Below, in pieces: positions 1-7,355 of a stretch of 16,639 bases of DNA. Numbering within the stretch: position 1 is the first letter of the stretch; every line of letters begins with the position of its first letter. The translations under genes and the position numbers were made by a program. Origin of the DNA: an uncultured Leptotrichia sp. (lineage in GTDB: Bacteria > Fusobacteriota > Fusobacteriia > Fusobacteriales > Leptotrichiaceae); NCBI GenBank assembly GCA_938017765.1, contig CALIJH010000119.1, forward strand, positions 1-16,639, written 5' to 3'. The notes below the pieces were generated by a model. It was not told where the DNA came from. It saw only the letters and a list, made by a program, of their open reading frames with translations, and made no database searches.

Positions 1-1
1 T

Positions 2-52
2 AGCATTTATACCGCCATTGATATTATTTATATGGACTTTGAAAATTCTTAA
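2..52 (+). CDS. possible 3' end of an upstream gene
   Basis: A reading frame is open from the left edge and stops with TAA at 50-52, giving 16 visible residues that end in DIIYMDFENS. The start lies outside the window. OppB-type permeases often end in a stretch like VDIIY followed by LDPR, and a permease would fit the peptide-binding lipoproteins that follow, but the LDPR part is absent. The tail is too short to assign, and a chance open frame is just as possible. Confidence 0.2.
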   Translation, partial: SIYTAIDIIYMDFENS

Positions 53-67
53 CAGGGAGTTTTATAA
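39..67 (+). promoter_or_regulatory. predicted sigma70-type promoter for the first binding lipoprotein
   Basis: TTGAAA at 39-44 and TTATAA at 62-67 are separated by 17 bases, close to the vegetative consensus. Transcription would begin around 73-76 and leave a short leader carrying AAGGAG at 104-109, eight bases before the ATG at 118. The -35 box overlaps the tail of the possible upstream frame. This is prediction from sequence only, in a region where AT-rich background makes chance matches common. Confidence 0.45.
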
Positions 68-117
68 AAAAGGACTTTATAAAGCAGTCGTATGATATTA
101 TGTAAGGAGTGATTTAA

Positions 118-1491
118 ATGAAAAAAATATTATTTTTACTTATTTTGATTATAACAGTTCTGGCTTGTGAAAAAAAAGCGGAAAATGAAATTGTAATCCA
201 TACATCTTATGATTATTCGGAAAATGACAGCAAGATAAATGATCTGCTGTATGAAGGTCTTGTAAAAGAAGATGAAAAAGGAGAACTTATTCCCGCATTG
301 GCTGAAAAATGGGAAGTTAGTCAGGATAAGAAGAAATGGACTTTCCATTTAAGGGATAATCTGAAATATTCTGACGGGAGTCCTATAAAAACAGCTCATT
401 TTATTCCATTGTGGGCTAAAGAAAAATCTGCGGAAAATAATGAATTGAACAAACATATAAAATTTACCGAAATAAACGAAAAAATATTCACAATAGAATT
501 AAAAGATATTAATGAACGTAAAGATAATTATTTGTGGATAATCTATAGGATAATCAAAATGTCTCCTGACAAGAGAGTTCTAAAAAACGGATATGAGTAC
601 GATGAAGATCTTAAAACAGGAGCTTATACTTTAAAAAAAATGAGTATAGATAAAATAATTCTGGAAAAAAATCTTAATTACTGGAACAGTAAAAACGTAA
701 AGGCTCAGACAATAGTTTTTAAATATATCAAAGATTCATCAGTTTCTTTAAAAGAATTTGAAAAAGGAAAAGCGGATATTGTACAAATATCACAAAAAAA
801 TATGGAAAAATTTAAAAACAGTTCGGAATTAAACAAAATAGAAACAAAGCAGAAAACTTATCTGACATTTAATGACAGACTTGATATGTTTCAAAATCCT
901 AATGTCAAAAGAGCTATAATAATGGCTATTAAAAATAAAAAGGATTTTACCGGGATTTATGAACAAAAGTCCTATATTTCTGAAGATGTTATAAAGGCAG
1001 TTCCTCCTGTGATACCTGAATATAATCCTGAAGAAGCTAAAAAACTTCTGGAAAAAGAAATAGGAAATGTAAAAAAATTACCCGTTTTGGAATTTATAAG
1101 CTATAATCCCGAAAATAGGGAAAAAGCACTGGAAATCAAAAAAAATCTGGAAAAAAATTTAGGATTAAAAATAAAATTGATTTTTTCTTATAATAAGAAA
1201 TATGAAAAGAGTTATGCTTTTAAAATGGAAGATAACAGTTTTGGAGACCCTTTATTTGATTATCATTGGATTGGAGAAGAAAGAGAATTGGTGAGTAAAT
1301 TATATGAAAAATTATATAAGTCTGAAAAAAATAATGAAAAAATAAAATTAATGACCGAGTTAAGCCAATTATATGCAAAAGAACTTCCGTTTTTGCTTAT
1401 AAATGATAAAGTATATAAATATTACCTGATTAGCTCCAAAGTAAAGGAAATAAAAATCAAGGCTCCTTATGGACAATATATTATAAATTAG
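118..1491 (+). CDS. peptide-type ABC transporter substrate-binding lipoprotein, shortened (SBP_bac_5 / OppA-like)
   Basis: This is an extracytoplasmic binding lipoprotein of the family that hands peptides or nickel-type ligands to an ABC importer. The leader is short (MKK, then a hydrophobic run) and ends in the lipobox VLAC, with Cys17 as the predicted lipidation site. Family landmarks appear in order: LLYEGLV at 43-49, PALAEKWE at 59-66, WTFHLR at 74-79, YSDGSPI at 84-90, TGAYTLKK at 167-174, NYWN at 187-190 and FN...NPNVKRAI at 251-267. At 457 residues it is shorter than the usual 500-plus. The segment before LLYEGLV is compressed and lacks a recognisable LDP-type motif, and the region after YSDGSPI is about 25 residues shorter than in the neighbour at 2224. 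The start is supported by AAGGAG at 104-109. No permease or ATPase follows, so it may serve a transporter encoded elsewhere. The family call is firm; the ligand is unknown. Confidence 0.85.
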   Translation: MKKILFLLILIITVLACEKKAENEIVIHTSYDYSENDSKINDLLYEGLVKEDEKGELIPALAEKWEVSQDKKKWTFHLRDNLKYSDGSPIKTAHFIPLWAKEKSAENNELNKHIKFTEINEKIFTIELKDINERKDNYLWIIYRIIKMSPDKRVLKNGYEYDEDLKTGAYTLKKMSIDKIILEKNLNYWNSKNVKAQTIVFKYIKDSSVSLKEFEKGKADIVQISQKNMEKFKNSSELNKIETKQKTYLTFNDRLDMFQNPNVKRAIIMAIKNKKDFTGIYEQKSYISEDVIKAVPPVIPEYNPEEAKKLLEKEIGNVKKLPVLEFISYNPENREKALEIKKNLEKNLGLKIKLIFSYNKKYEKSYAFKMEDNSFGDPLFDYHWIGEERELVSKLYEKLYKSEKNNEKIKLMTELSQLYAKELPFLLINDKVYKYYLISSKVKEIKIKAPYGQYIIN

Positions 1492-1604
1492 TCTAAATAG
1501 TAAAAATAATTAATATCAATCTGATAGCTTGAAATAAATGAAGATAAGAAAATAAAGATATAAAAATATTTTATTGAATTTTATTGAACGAGGAGGGATT
1601 TAAA

Positions 1605-2069
1605 ATGAAAGATAATAAAGATTTGTTAAAGAAAACAGGGATTATTTCTTTATTAATAATCCTGATAATTATGATTTTAAGTGTATTCTGGAAAATATAC
1701 GGAGCTTCTTTAGGACTTTTGATAATATTGGGATTTCCGTACTATACTTTAGCTGCACTGATAATCCTGATTTTAAATTTTACAGGTTCTTTCGTAATTT
1801 TGATGAAAAATAAAACTGTCAAAATATGTCTGTCGTTATTTGAAATAGGATATACAGGAGCGTTACTTTTCTATATATTAAAATATACTAAGAACTATAC
1901 CGGCGGTTCGGGAGGACTTCTGGATGCCGTGCCGAAAATGGAAGCATTTAGTCAGATTTTCAGAATGTCGGGAGTAATAGCGGGAATTTTACTAATAATT
2001 TATTATGGATATGTTCTTATAATGTCTATAAAAAGCAAAAAGAATTGTAATGAAAATAACAAAAAATAA
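1605..2069 (+). CDS. small four-helix membrane protein of unknown function
   Basis: I do not recognise this 154-residue protein. A charged start (MKDNKDLLKK) is followed by four hydrophobic segments: roughly residues 12-28, 35-53, 57-74 (with a neighbouring amphipathic part) and 121-140. A polar Gly/Ser-rich loop (YTGGSGGLL) lies before the last helix, and the tail is Lys/Asn-rich. The frame can be extended upstream to a TTG at 1584, but AGGAGG at 1591-1596 lies inside that extension, eight bases before the ATG at 1605, so the ATG is the better start. It sits between two peptide-binding lipoproteins and reads in the same direction, about 110 bases after the first. That suggests co-expression but gives no function. 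There is no recognisable permease loop, so it is not a conventional ABC permease. Confidence 0.75.
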   Translation: MKDNKDLLKKTGIISLLIILIIMILSVFWKIYGASLGLLIILGFPYYTLAALIILILNFTGSFVILMKNKTVKICLSLFEIGYTGALLFYILKYTKNYTGGSGGLLDAVPKMEAFSQIFRMSGVIAGILLIIYYGYVLIMSIKSKKNCNENNKK

Positions 2070-2223
2070 GAATAACAAAAAGTGAGAAAGAATTATAATA
2101 AAAAAATTATGATAAAGAATAAGAAAGAAGCGAAATAAAGGATAAAAGAAAATTATGATTAAATAATATAACTAAATAATAAGAGACAATTGTAAAAGAA
2201 AATAGCAAAGAAAGGTGATATAT

Positions 2224-3918
2224 ATGAAAAAAATGTATACAATTTTTATACTGTTATTAGGAGTATTCAATTTATCATGTTCCGAAAGTAAGACAGGAAC
2301 ACATTCTGAGAATAAGACAGGAGAAAATATATTTGATACAATGGCGGACACAATTAGCGGATCTAAATTTGAATATAATGTTGCTGAAAGTGCCCCTGAT
2401 ACTTTTAATTTAGTACATCTGTTTCTTCCTAACTCTTACGATGCTCAACTGCTTAATGATAAACATCCTGAAAATATCAGAAATTATGAAGCTGCTGATA
2501 TTTTTGACCTTTTATTTGAAGGACTTGTCAGAATTGATGAAAATGGTAAAATAGTACCAGGACTGGCAGAAAAGTGGGAAACAAACAAGGATAAAACCAA
2601 GTGGACTTTTCATCTGAGAAAAGGCTTGAAATATTCTGACGGAACCCCTATAAAAGCTGAAGATTTCAAAACTGCATTGTTGAGAATGCTGAATCCTGAA
2701 ATAATATCTCCAAGTACAGATGTTCTTTTTCTTGTAAAAAACGGCAGAAAATTTTATGAGGGAAAAGTAAAAGCTGAAGATGTAGGAATAAAAATATTGG
2801 ATAACAATGAGACTATTGAACTGGAACTAATCAAGCCGACAGGATATTTTGATATGTTAATGGCAAAAGTCGAATTTTCGCCTTTAAAGCAGGAATTTTT
2901 CGGGAAGTTGGGACAAAAATACGGGAAAGCACCTGAAAATACGTTATACTCAGGACCTTATATAATAAAAAGTATAGGAAAAAGAAAATTATTGTTGGAA
3001 AAAAATAAAAATTACTGGAACAGCAGTAATATAAAAATGAATAAAATCAATGTTTATGGCGGTTTATGGGACGGAGACGACCATAAAAGAATTGCTGAAA
3101 GTAAAGGAATAGATGCAACTGTTGTATATTCCCAATTCTTTTCAAGAACCAAGCTGAAAAATGACATGAAAGAAACACAGAGATTATCTACAGGTTCTTC
3201 TCATTATTATGTTTTCAATACTAAAGTAAAAGTATTGAGTAATCCTAAGGTCAGAAAGGCTATAGATGCTGTAATGGCAGGAGAAACAAGGAAAGAATAC
3301 GGATTTGTTCCGGAATACATCAGTATTAATGGAAAAAATTTCTCTGCTTTAGCTGCAAAAAATGGAAAAACTGAAAGTGAGAGTTATCATTACAAAAATA
3401 TAAAAGAATTATTAGATGAGGGATTAAAAGAATTAGGAATAAATAAAATGCCTGTTTTAAATATTGTCATTAAAGAAAATTCCATTGACAGGTTCTCAGA
3501 AAATTTAAAAAAATATCTTGGAATAGATGTCAAAGTTACAAGAGTGTCTTATAAGGATTTAATTTTAAAATCAAGAAAAAAAGATTTTGATATTATTGAA
3601 AACGAAATTTTGTTAGGATTTAGTGATCCGATACTTTATCTTGAAAGATTTGTATCAGACAGTCCTCATAATTACGGTTCTTATTCTAATTCTGAATATG
3701 ACAAACTTATAAAAATTGCCTCTGAAACAAAAGATATTAACGTCAAAACAGATGTTTTAGTCAAAGCCGAAAATATATATGAGAAAGAAAATCCGGCAGC
3801 AAAAATGGGCTATGGTGAAAGTACTCGTGTTATTCTCGAAAGACCGGGAATAAAAGGACTGAAATTAGTTCCTTATGGCGGAATTTTATATTTAAGAAAT
3901 GTCAATAAAGCTAAATAG
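2224..3918 (+). CDS. peptide ABC transporter substrate-binding lipoprotein (SBP_bac_5 / OppA-like)
   Basis: This is a full-length (564-residue) oligopeptide-type binding protein anchored outside the cytoplasmic membrane by lipidation of Cys19, at the end of the lipobox NLSC. Family landmarks are DLLFEGLV at 95-102, PGLAEKWE at 112-119, a WTFHLRKGLKYSDGTPI block around 127-143, YSGPYII at 242-248 and NYWN at 263-266. A typical late-domain segment, YGSYSNSEYDKLI, lies near the C-terminus. A linker rich in Ser, Lys, Thr and Glu follows the lipidated Cys, as expected for a tether. The frame extends to a GTG at 2215, but that GTG is part of the ribosome-binding sequence AAAGGTGAT, so the ATG at 2224 is the start. 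It shares its landmarks with the protein at 118-1491 and they are probably diverged paralogs. A strong hairpin follows directly. The ligand (peptide, or another SBP_bac_5 substrate) cannot be told from sequence. Confidence 0.9.
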   Translation: MKKMYTIFILLLGVFNLSCSESKTGTHSENKTGENIFDTMADTISGSKFEYNVAESAPDTFNLVHLFLPNSYDAQLLNDKHPENIRNYEAADIFDLLFEGLVRIDENGKIVPGLAEKWETNKDKTKWTFHLRKGLKYSDGTPIKAEDFKTALLRMLNPEIISPSTDVLFLVKNGRKFYEGKVKAEDVGIKILDNNETIELELIKPTGYFDMLMAKVEFSPLKQEFFGKLGQKYGKAPENTLYSGPYIIKSIGKRKLLLEKNKNYWNSSNIKMNKINVYGGLWDGDDHKRIAESKGIDATVVYSQFFSRTKLKNDMKETQRLSTGSSHYYVFNTKVKVLSNPKVRKAIDAVMAGETRKEYGFVPEYISINGKNFSALAAKNGKTESESYHYKNIKELLDEGLKELGINKMPVLNIVIKENSIDRFSENLKKYLGIDVKVTRVSYKDLILKSRKKDFDIIENEILLGFSDPILYLERFVSDSPHNYGSYSNSEYDKLIKIASETKDINVKTDVLVKAENIYEKENPAAKMGYGESTRVILERPGIKGLKLVPYGGILYLRNVNKAK

Positions 3919-3927
3919 CAGTCTGAA

Positions 3928-3993
3928 AAATAAAAATGTTAGACTACTGCTCTTGAATATTTTAGTTCTTGAGTATGTCTAACATTTTTATTT
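3928..3993 (+). terminator. long hairpin terminator after the peptide-binding lipoprotein gene
   Basis: A perfect 17-base inverted repeat pairs 3928-3944 with 3977-3993. The arms contain TGTTAGAC and GTCTAACA, flanked by A/T runs, around a 32-base loop. The right arm ends in TTTTTATTT, so the T-tract is part of the stem and the element could act in both directions. It begins ten bases after the stop codon. Confidence 0.7.
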
Positions 3994-4221
3994 ACAGTTT
4001 ATCTTTTTTATTATATATGCCATTGGACTTTAAAGATAAAAAATATTAATAGTAAAAAGTAAAAAAAAATATAAATCAGTAATATCTTTGTAAAATCTGA
4101 TTTTCAGCAGGTAGATAACTCTCAACCTATTGCATTCTCGTAAAAAAAATGATATTATTCTTTAATATACAGTAAAGTATATATGTAGATAAATTATAAG
4201 TAGGATAGTAGGAGGGTAAAA
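3994..4221 (+). other. gene-free AT-rich region upstream of the TrpX-type transporter operon
   Basis: With the terminator before it, the gap between genes is just over 300 bases. No coding frame with a ribosome-binding site is visible. It holds an AT-rich dyad (TTTATCTTT at 3998-4006 with AAAGATAAA at 4032-4040), a second dyad (AAATCAG at 4073-4079 with CTGATTT at 4097-4103), the predicted promoter at 4130-4158 and a small dyad at the expected transcription start (ATATAC at 4165-4170 with GTATAT at 4177-4182). I looked for a T-box core (AGGGTGG with an ACCGCG-like element), because trpXYZ operons in Firmicutes can carry one, and none is present. AGGAGG at 4210-4215 serves the ATG at 4222. Confidence 0.5.
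4130..4158 (+). promoter_or_regulatory. predicted promoter for the TrpX-type ABC transporter operon
   Basis: TTGCAT at 4130-4135 and TATTAT at 4153-4158 are 17 bases apart. Transcription would start near 4165, inside the ATATAC/GTATAT dyad, which could be an operator or just a 5' stem. It is the best-scoring pair by eye in the gap, and the position is uncertain. Confidence 0.45.
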
Positions 4222-5184
4222 ATGAAAAAAATTTTATTATTACTGGGAGTAATCGCAGTATTTATTTTAAATTGTGGAAATGAAGGAAAGCAGCAGGAAA
4301 ACGGAAAAAAAGAAAGTAAGAAAAAATTTAAAATCGGGATTACACAGATTGTAACTCATCCTGCTCTGGACAGTGCAAGACAGGGCTTTAAGGACGCGAT
4401 TAAAGAAGCAGGATTGGAAGTCCTGTATGATGAAAAAAATGCCAATGGAGAGATAACGACTGCAAATCTGATAGCAAGTAATTTTGTAAATTCAAAAGAA
4501 GATTTGATATATTCCATTGCGACGACTACAACTCAGTCAGTTTCTCAGGCCACAGGAGATATACCGATAGTATTTTCGGCGATTACTGACCCGCAGTCAG
4601 CAGGGATTATAAAAGAAAATATTACCGGAATAAGCGACAGAGTGGACATTAAGCAACAGTTGGAATTACTGTTAAAAATAAACAGTCAAATAAAAAAAGT
4701 CGGAGTAATATACAATTCTTCGGAACCTAATTCAAAAGTTCAGGTGGAAGATTTGAAAAAAGCAGCTGAAGAGCTTAGATTGACTGTAGTTGAAAAAAGT
4801 GTTTCTCAAATAAGTGAAATTCCTCAAGTAACCGATATGCTTATAAGGGAAAGTGATGCGATATATCTCCCGACTGATAACTTGGTAGCTTCGGTTATAA
4901 ATCTTATAACTGATAAAGCAAAGGCTTCAAAAAAAATAGCTTTTGGGGCGGAAGCGGCTCACGTCAAAGGAGGAGCTTTAATTACCCAAGGGGTTGACTA
5001 CTATGAAATGGGGAAAGAGGCAGGAAGAATAGCAGTAGAAATCTTGAAAAATAATAAAAAACCTTCAGAAATCAAATATAAAACAATGGAATTAGGAGAA
5101 ATTACGATAAATTCGGAAACATTAAATGAATTAGGTGTTGTTTTACCTGAAGAGATAAAAAATAAAGCAAAAATGATAAATTAA
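4222..5184 (+). CDS. TrpX-type ABC transporter substrate-binding lipoprotein, copy 1
   Basis: This binding protein belongs to the ABC_sub_bind group (Pfam PF04392), the family of TrpX in tryptophan transport operons. The leader ends in the lipobox ILNC, with Cys18 lipidated, followed by a Lys/Glu-rich tether. The mature domain opens with KIGITQIVTHPALD at 37-50, the family hallmark for the first strand and the ligand-site loop. Further on, VFSAITDP, VGVIYNSSEPNS and YLPTDN are all typical two-lobe landmarks. At 320 residues it has the usual length. AGGAGG at 4210-4215 supports the start. It is the first gene of an operon with a close paralog, a permease and an ATPase. Family membership is clear. 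Tryptophan is only the best-known ligand, so substrate assignment is inference. Tyrosine, another amino acid or a different small molecule are alternatives. Confidence 0.88.
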   Translation: MKKILLLLGVIAVFILNCGNEGKQQENGKKESKKKFKIGITQIVTHPALDSARQGFKDAIKEAGLEVLYDEKNANGEITTANLIASNFVNSKEDLIYSIATTTTQSVSQATGDIPIVFSAITDPQSAGIIKENITGISDRVDIKQQLELLLKINSQIKKVGVIYNSSEPNSKVQVEDLKKAAEELRLTVVEKSVSQISEIPQVTDMLIRESDAIYLPTDNLVASVINLITDKAKASKKIAFGAEAAHVKGGALITQGVDYYEMGKEAGRIAVEILKNNKKPSEIKYKTMELGEITINSETLNELGVVLPEEIKNKAKMIN

Positions 5185-5204
5185 AAGAAAGTGTGGAGGA
5201 ATAT

Positions 5205-6170
5205 ATGAAAAAGATATTATTATTAATATTAGGCTGTCTAATGATTTTAGCATGCGGAAGCAAGGAAGAAAAAAAAGAAACAAAAACGGATACCAAATCG
5301 GAAGGAAAAAGTTATAAAATCGGTATTACTCAGATAGTAACACATCCGTCGCTGGATTTGGTAAAGGACGGATTTAAAAAGGCATTTGAAGAAGCAGGAA
5401 TAAAAGTCGATTTTGATGAAAAAAATGCCGAAGGTAATATTTCCAATGCTAATTTGATAGCAAACAACTTTAAGAGCGCGAAAATGGACTTGGTTTTCGG
5501 TATATCGACACCGTCGGCACAGGCTCTGGCAAATAATATATCGGATATACCTGTAATGTTTTCAGCTGTAACGGACCCTGCAAGTGCAAAAATATTAAAT
5601 AAAAATGTTACAGGAACAAGTGATAAACTGGATAATGTAGGAGAACAGCTGGAATTACTTCTAAAACTGAAACCTGAAGTGAAAAAAATTGGAGTTCTAT
5701 ATAACCCGTCGGAACAGAATTCTGTCGTTCAGGTAAAAGAAATTCAGGATAGAGCAAAAGAGAAAAATTTGGAAGTGGAAGTACAGGGAGTTACTTCTCT
5801 TAGCGAAATATCTCAGGCTACAAAGATTTTGCTTGAAAAAACTGATGCATTGTATCTTCCGACAGATAATACTGTCGTTTCTGCGATAAAACTGATAACA
5901 TCCGAAGCCAATAATGCTAAAAAACTCGTAATATCAAGTGAAAAATCATCCGTTGAGCAAGGGGCATTATTCACAATAGGACTGGATTATTTTGAACTGG
6001 GAAAAAGAACAGGAGAAATGGCAATAGAAATACTAAAAGGAAAACCTGTTTCTGAAATACCTTTTGAAACATCCAAAAAAGTTACTTTGTATTTGAATGA
6101 AAATGCAGCCAAAGCGATAGGGATAGACCTTAAAAATCCTGCATTGACAAATGCTGAACTGATAAAATAG
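5205..6170 (+). CDS. TrpX-type ABC transporter substrate-binding lipoprotein, copy 2
   Basis: This is the second binding protein of the operon, 321 residues, beginning 20 bases after the first ends. The lipobox ILAC puts the lipid on Cys17, and a Lys/Glu/Thr-rich tether follows. The mature start KIGITQIVTHPSLD at 38-51 is almost identical to that of copy 1. MFSAVTDPASA, IGVLYNPSEQNS and YLPTDN align along the whole length, so the two arose by tandem duplication. Differences cluster in the last third, where copy 1 has AAHVKGGALITQGVDYYE and copy 2 has KSSVEQGALFTIGLDYFE. The frame can be extended to a GTG at 5193, but GGAGGA at 5195-5200 is the ribosome-binding site for the ATG at 5205. Both copies are intact. 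They may bind different ligands or the same ligand at different affinities; the sequence does not decide. Confidence 0.88.
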   Translation: MKKILLLILGCLMILACGSKEEKKETKTDTKSEGKSYKIGITQIVTHPSLDLVKDGFKKAFEEAGIKVDFDEKNAEGNISNANLIANNFKSAKMDLVFGISTPSAQALANNISDIPVMFSAVTDPASAKILNKNVTGTSDKLDNVGEQLELLLKLKPEVKKIGVLYNPSEQNSVVQVKEIQDRAKEKNLEVEVQGVTSLSEISQATKILLEKTDALYLPTDNTVVSAIKLITSEANNAKKLVISSEKSSVEQGALFTIGLDYFELGKRTGEMAIEILKGKPVSEIPFETSKKVTLYLNENAAKAIGIDLKNPALTNAELIK

Positions 6171-6205
6171 AAACTGATAAAAAAGAAAAAGGAAGTTTAG
6201 AGAAA

Positions 6206-7354
6206 ATGAATGATTTATTGTTAGTGTTTATACAGAGTATGCCTGATGCTATAAAAACAGGTTTCATATATTCAATTATGGTAATGGGAGTGTACATAAC
6301 ATATAAAATACTTGATTTTCCTGATTTGTCCGTAGACGGGACATTTCCAATGGGAGCATTTATATTTGCAGCATTTGCCCTTTCAAAAGACGGATTTTTC
6401 GGTATTACCAATCCTGTGATGGGACTCGTAATGGCAACAGCAGGAGGAATGCTTGCGGGATATGTAACAGGTGCATTGCACGTATATCTGAATATCGAAG
6501 GGCTGCTGTCGGGTATAATAGTTATGACAGGTCTTTACAGTATAAATTACAGGATCATAGGAGTTTCAAACACTTTTATTCCTCCTGAGAGAAGTATATA
6601 TGAAATAATTTCTTATGATAAAAGTTTTGTATTATTTTCGGTAATTTTTATAATATTGCTTGTATTAAAAGGTTTGTATGACTATAATATAAAAGAAAAT
6701 AAGTATGTTGTGAGGACGATAAGTGTATATGCTGTTCTTGTCATATCCTTAATAATATATGTTTTCTTTTCCAAAGATATCAAACTGATGTTGACAGTAT
6801 TAATAGTATTTATACTGAAAATGATACTGGACTATATACTTACATCAAAATTTGGTTTTGCCCTTAGAGCTTTAGGGAATAATGAGCAACTTGTTGTCAG
6901 TCTGGGAGTAAATGAAAAAAGACTGAAAATATTCGGGCTGATGATTTCAAATGGATTTGTAGCATTGTCGGGAGCATTGTACGCCCAGTCGATAAAAGTA
7001 GCTGATTTGCAGTTAGGGGTAGGAACTATCGTAATCGGGCTTGCGGCTATAATATTAGGTCTCGGAATTATCAAAAAATCACAGGCAGTGAACGAAATAT
7101 CAATAGTTGTATTAGGTTCTTTACTCTATTATTCCATAATAAATGTGGCATTGATGTCAAATAACTGGACTAAGAGTATATATGATACATTAAAATTGAG
7201 TGATAATATGAAGAGCATACTTGAAATAAAACCTACAGATGTAAAAATATTTACAGCTATAATTCTGACTGTAATATTATGGAATGAAATCGCGTCAAAA
7301 TTAAGAAAAAGTAAGAAAAAAGCAAAATTAATCGAAAAGGAAAGAGGGATATAA
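6206..7354 (+). CDS. TrpY-type ABC transporter permease with an enlarged middle region
   Basis: This is the membrane channel subunit of the importer, from the BPD_transp_2 (LivH-like) group (PF02653). Hallmarks include an N-terminal helix followed by YKILDFPDLSVDGTFPMGA (33-51), LLSGIIVMTGLYSINY (100-115), and the cytoplasmic coupling region FGFALRALGNNEQLVVSLGV (216-235), leading into SNGFVALSGALYAQ (248-261). A C-terminal helix follows PTDVKIFTAI. Members of this family known to me are close to 290-300 residues, while this one has 382. Most of the extra length lies at about residues 138-210, which hold additional hydrophobic stretches (141-154, 170-188, 193-211). AAGGAAG at 6188-6194 supports the start. 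It follows the second binding protein by 35 bases and is nearly fused to the ATPase gene, one base away. The role is secure from fold and operon; the substrate is not. Confidence 0.87.
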   Translation: MNDLLLVFIQSMPDAIKTGFIYSIMVMGVYITYKILDFPDLSVDGTFPMGAFIFAAFALSKDGFFGITNPVMGLVMATAGGMLAGYVTGALHVYLNIEGLLSGIIVMTGLYSINYRIIGVSNTFIPPERSIYEIISYDKSFVLFSVIFIILLVLKGLYDYNIKENKYVVRTISVYAVLVISLIIYVFFSKDIKLMLTVLIVFILKMILDYILTSKFGFALRALGNNEQLVVSLGVNEKRLKIFGLMISNGFVALSGALYAQSIKVADLQLGVGTIVIGLAAIILGLGIIKKSQAVNEISIVVLGSLLYYSIINVALMSNNWTKSIYDTLKLSDNMKSILEIKPTDVKIFTAIILTVILWNEIASKLRKSKKKAKLIEKERGI

Positions 7355-7355
7355 A

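Noticed and set aside
1584..1604. Longer start (TTG) for the small membrane protein
   Set aside because: The ribosome-binding site AGGAGG at 1591-1596 would be inside the coding sequence; it is well spaced for the ATG at 1605.
2215..2223. GTG start for the second peptide-binding lipoprotein
   Set aside because: The GTG is part of AAAGGTGAT, the ribosome-binding sequence for the ATG at 2224, which also gives a normal lipoprotein leader.
3994..4221. T-box or tryptophan-responsive riboswitch ahead of the TrpX-type operon
   Set aside because: I searched for the T-box core and for a terminator/antiterminator pair between the promoter and the ATG. The post-promoter leader is only about 57 bases and contains neither.
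5193..5204. GTG start for the second TrpX-type protein
   Set aside because: GGAGGA at 5195-5200 would be coding; the ATG at 5205 gives a standard lipoprotein leader.
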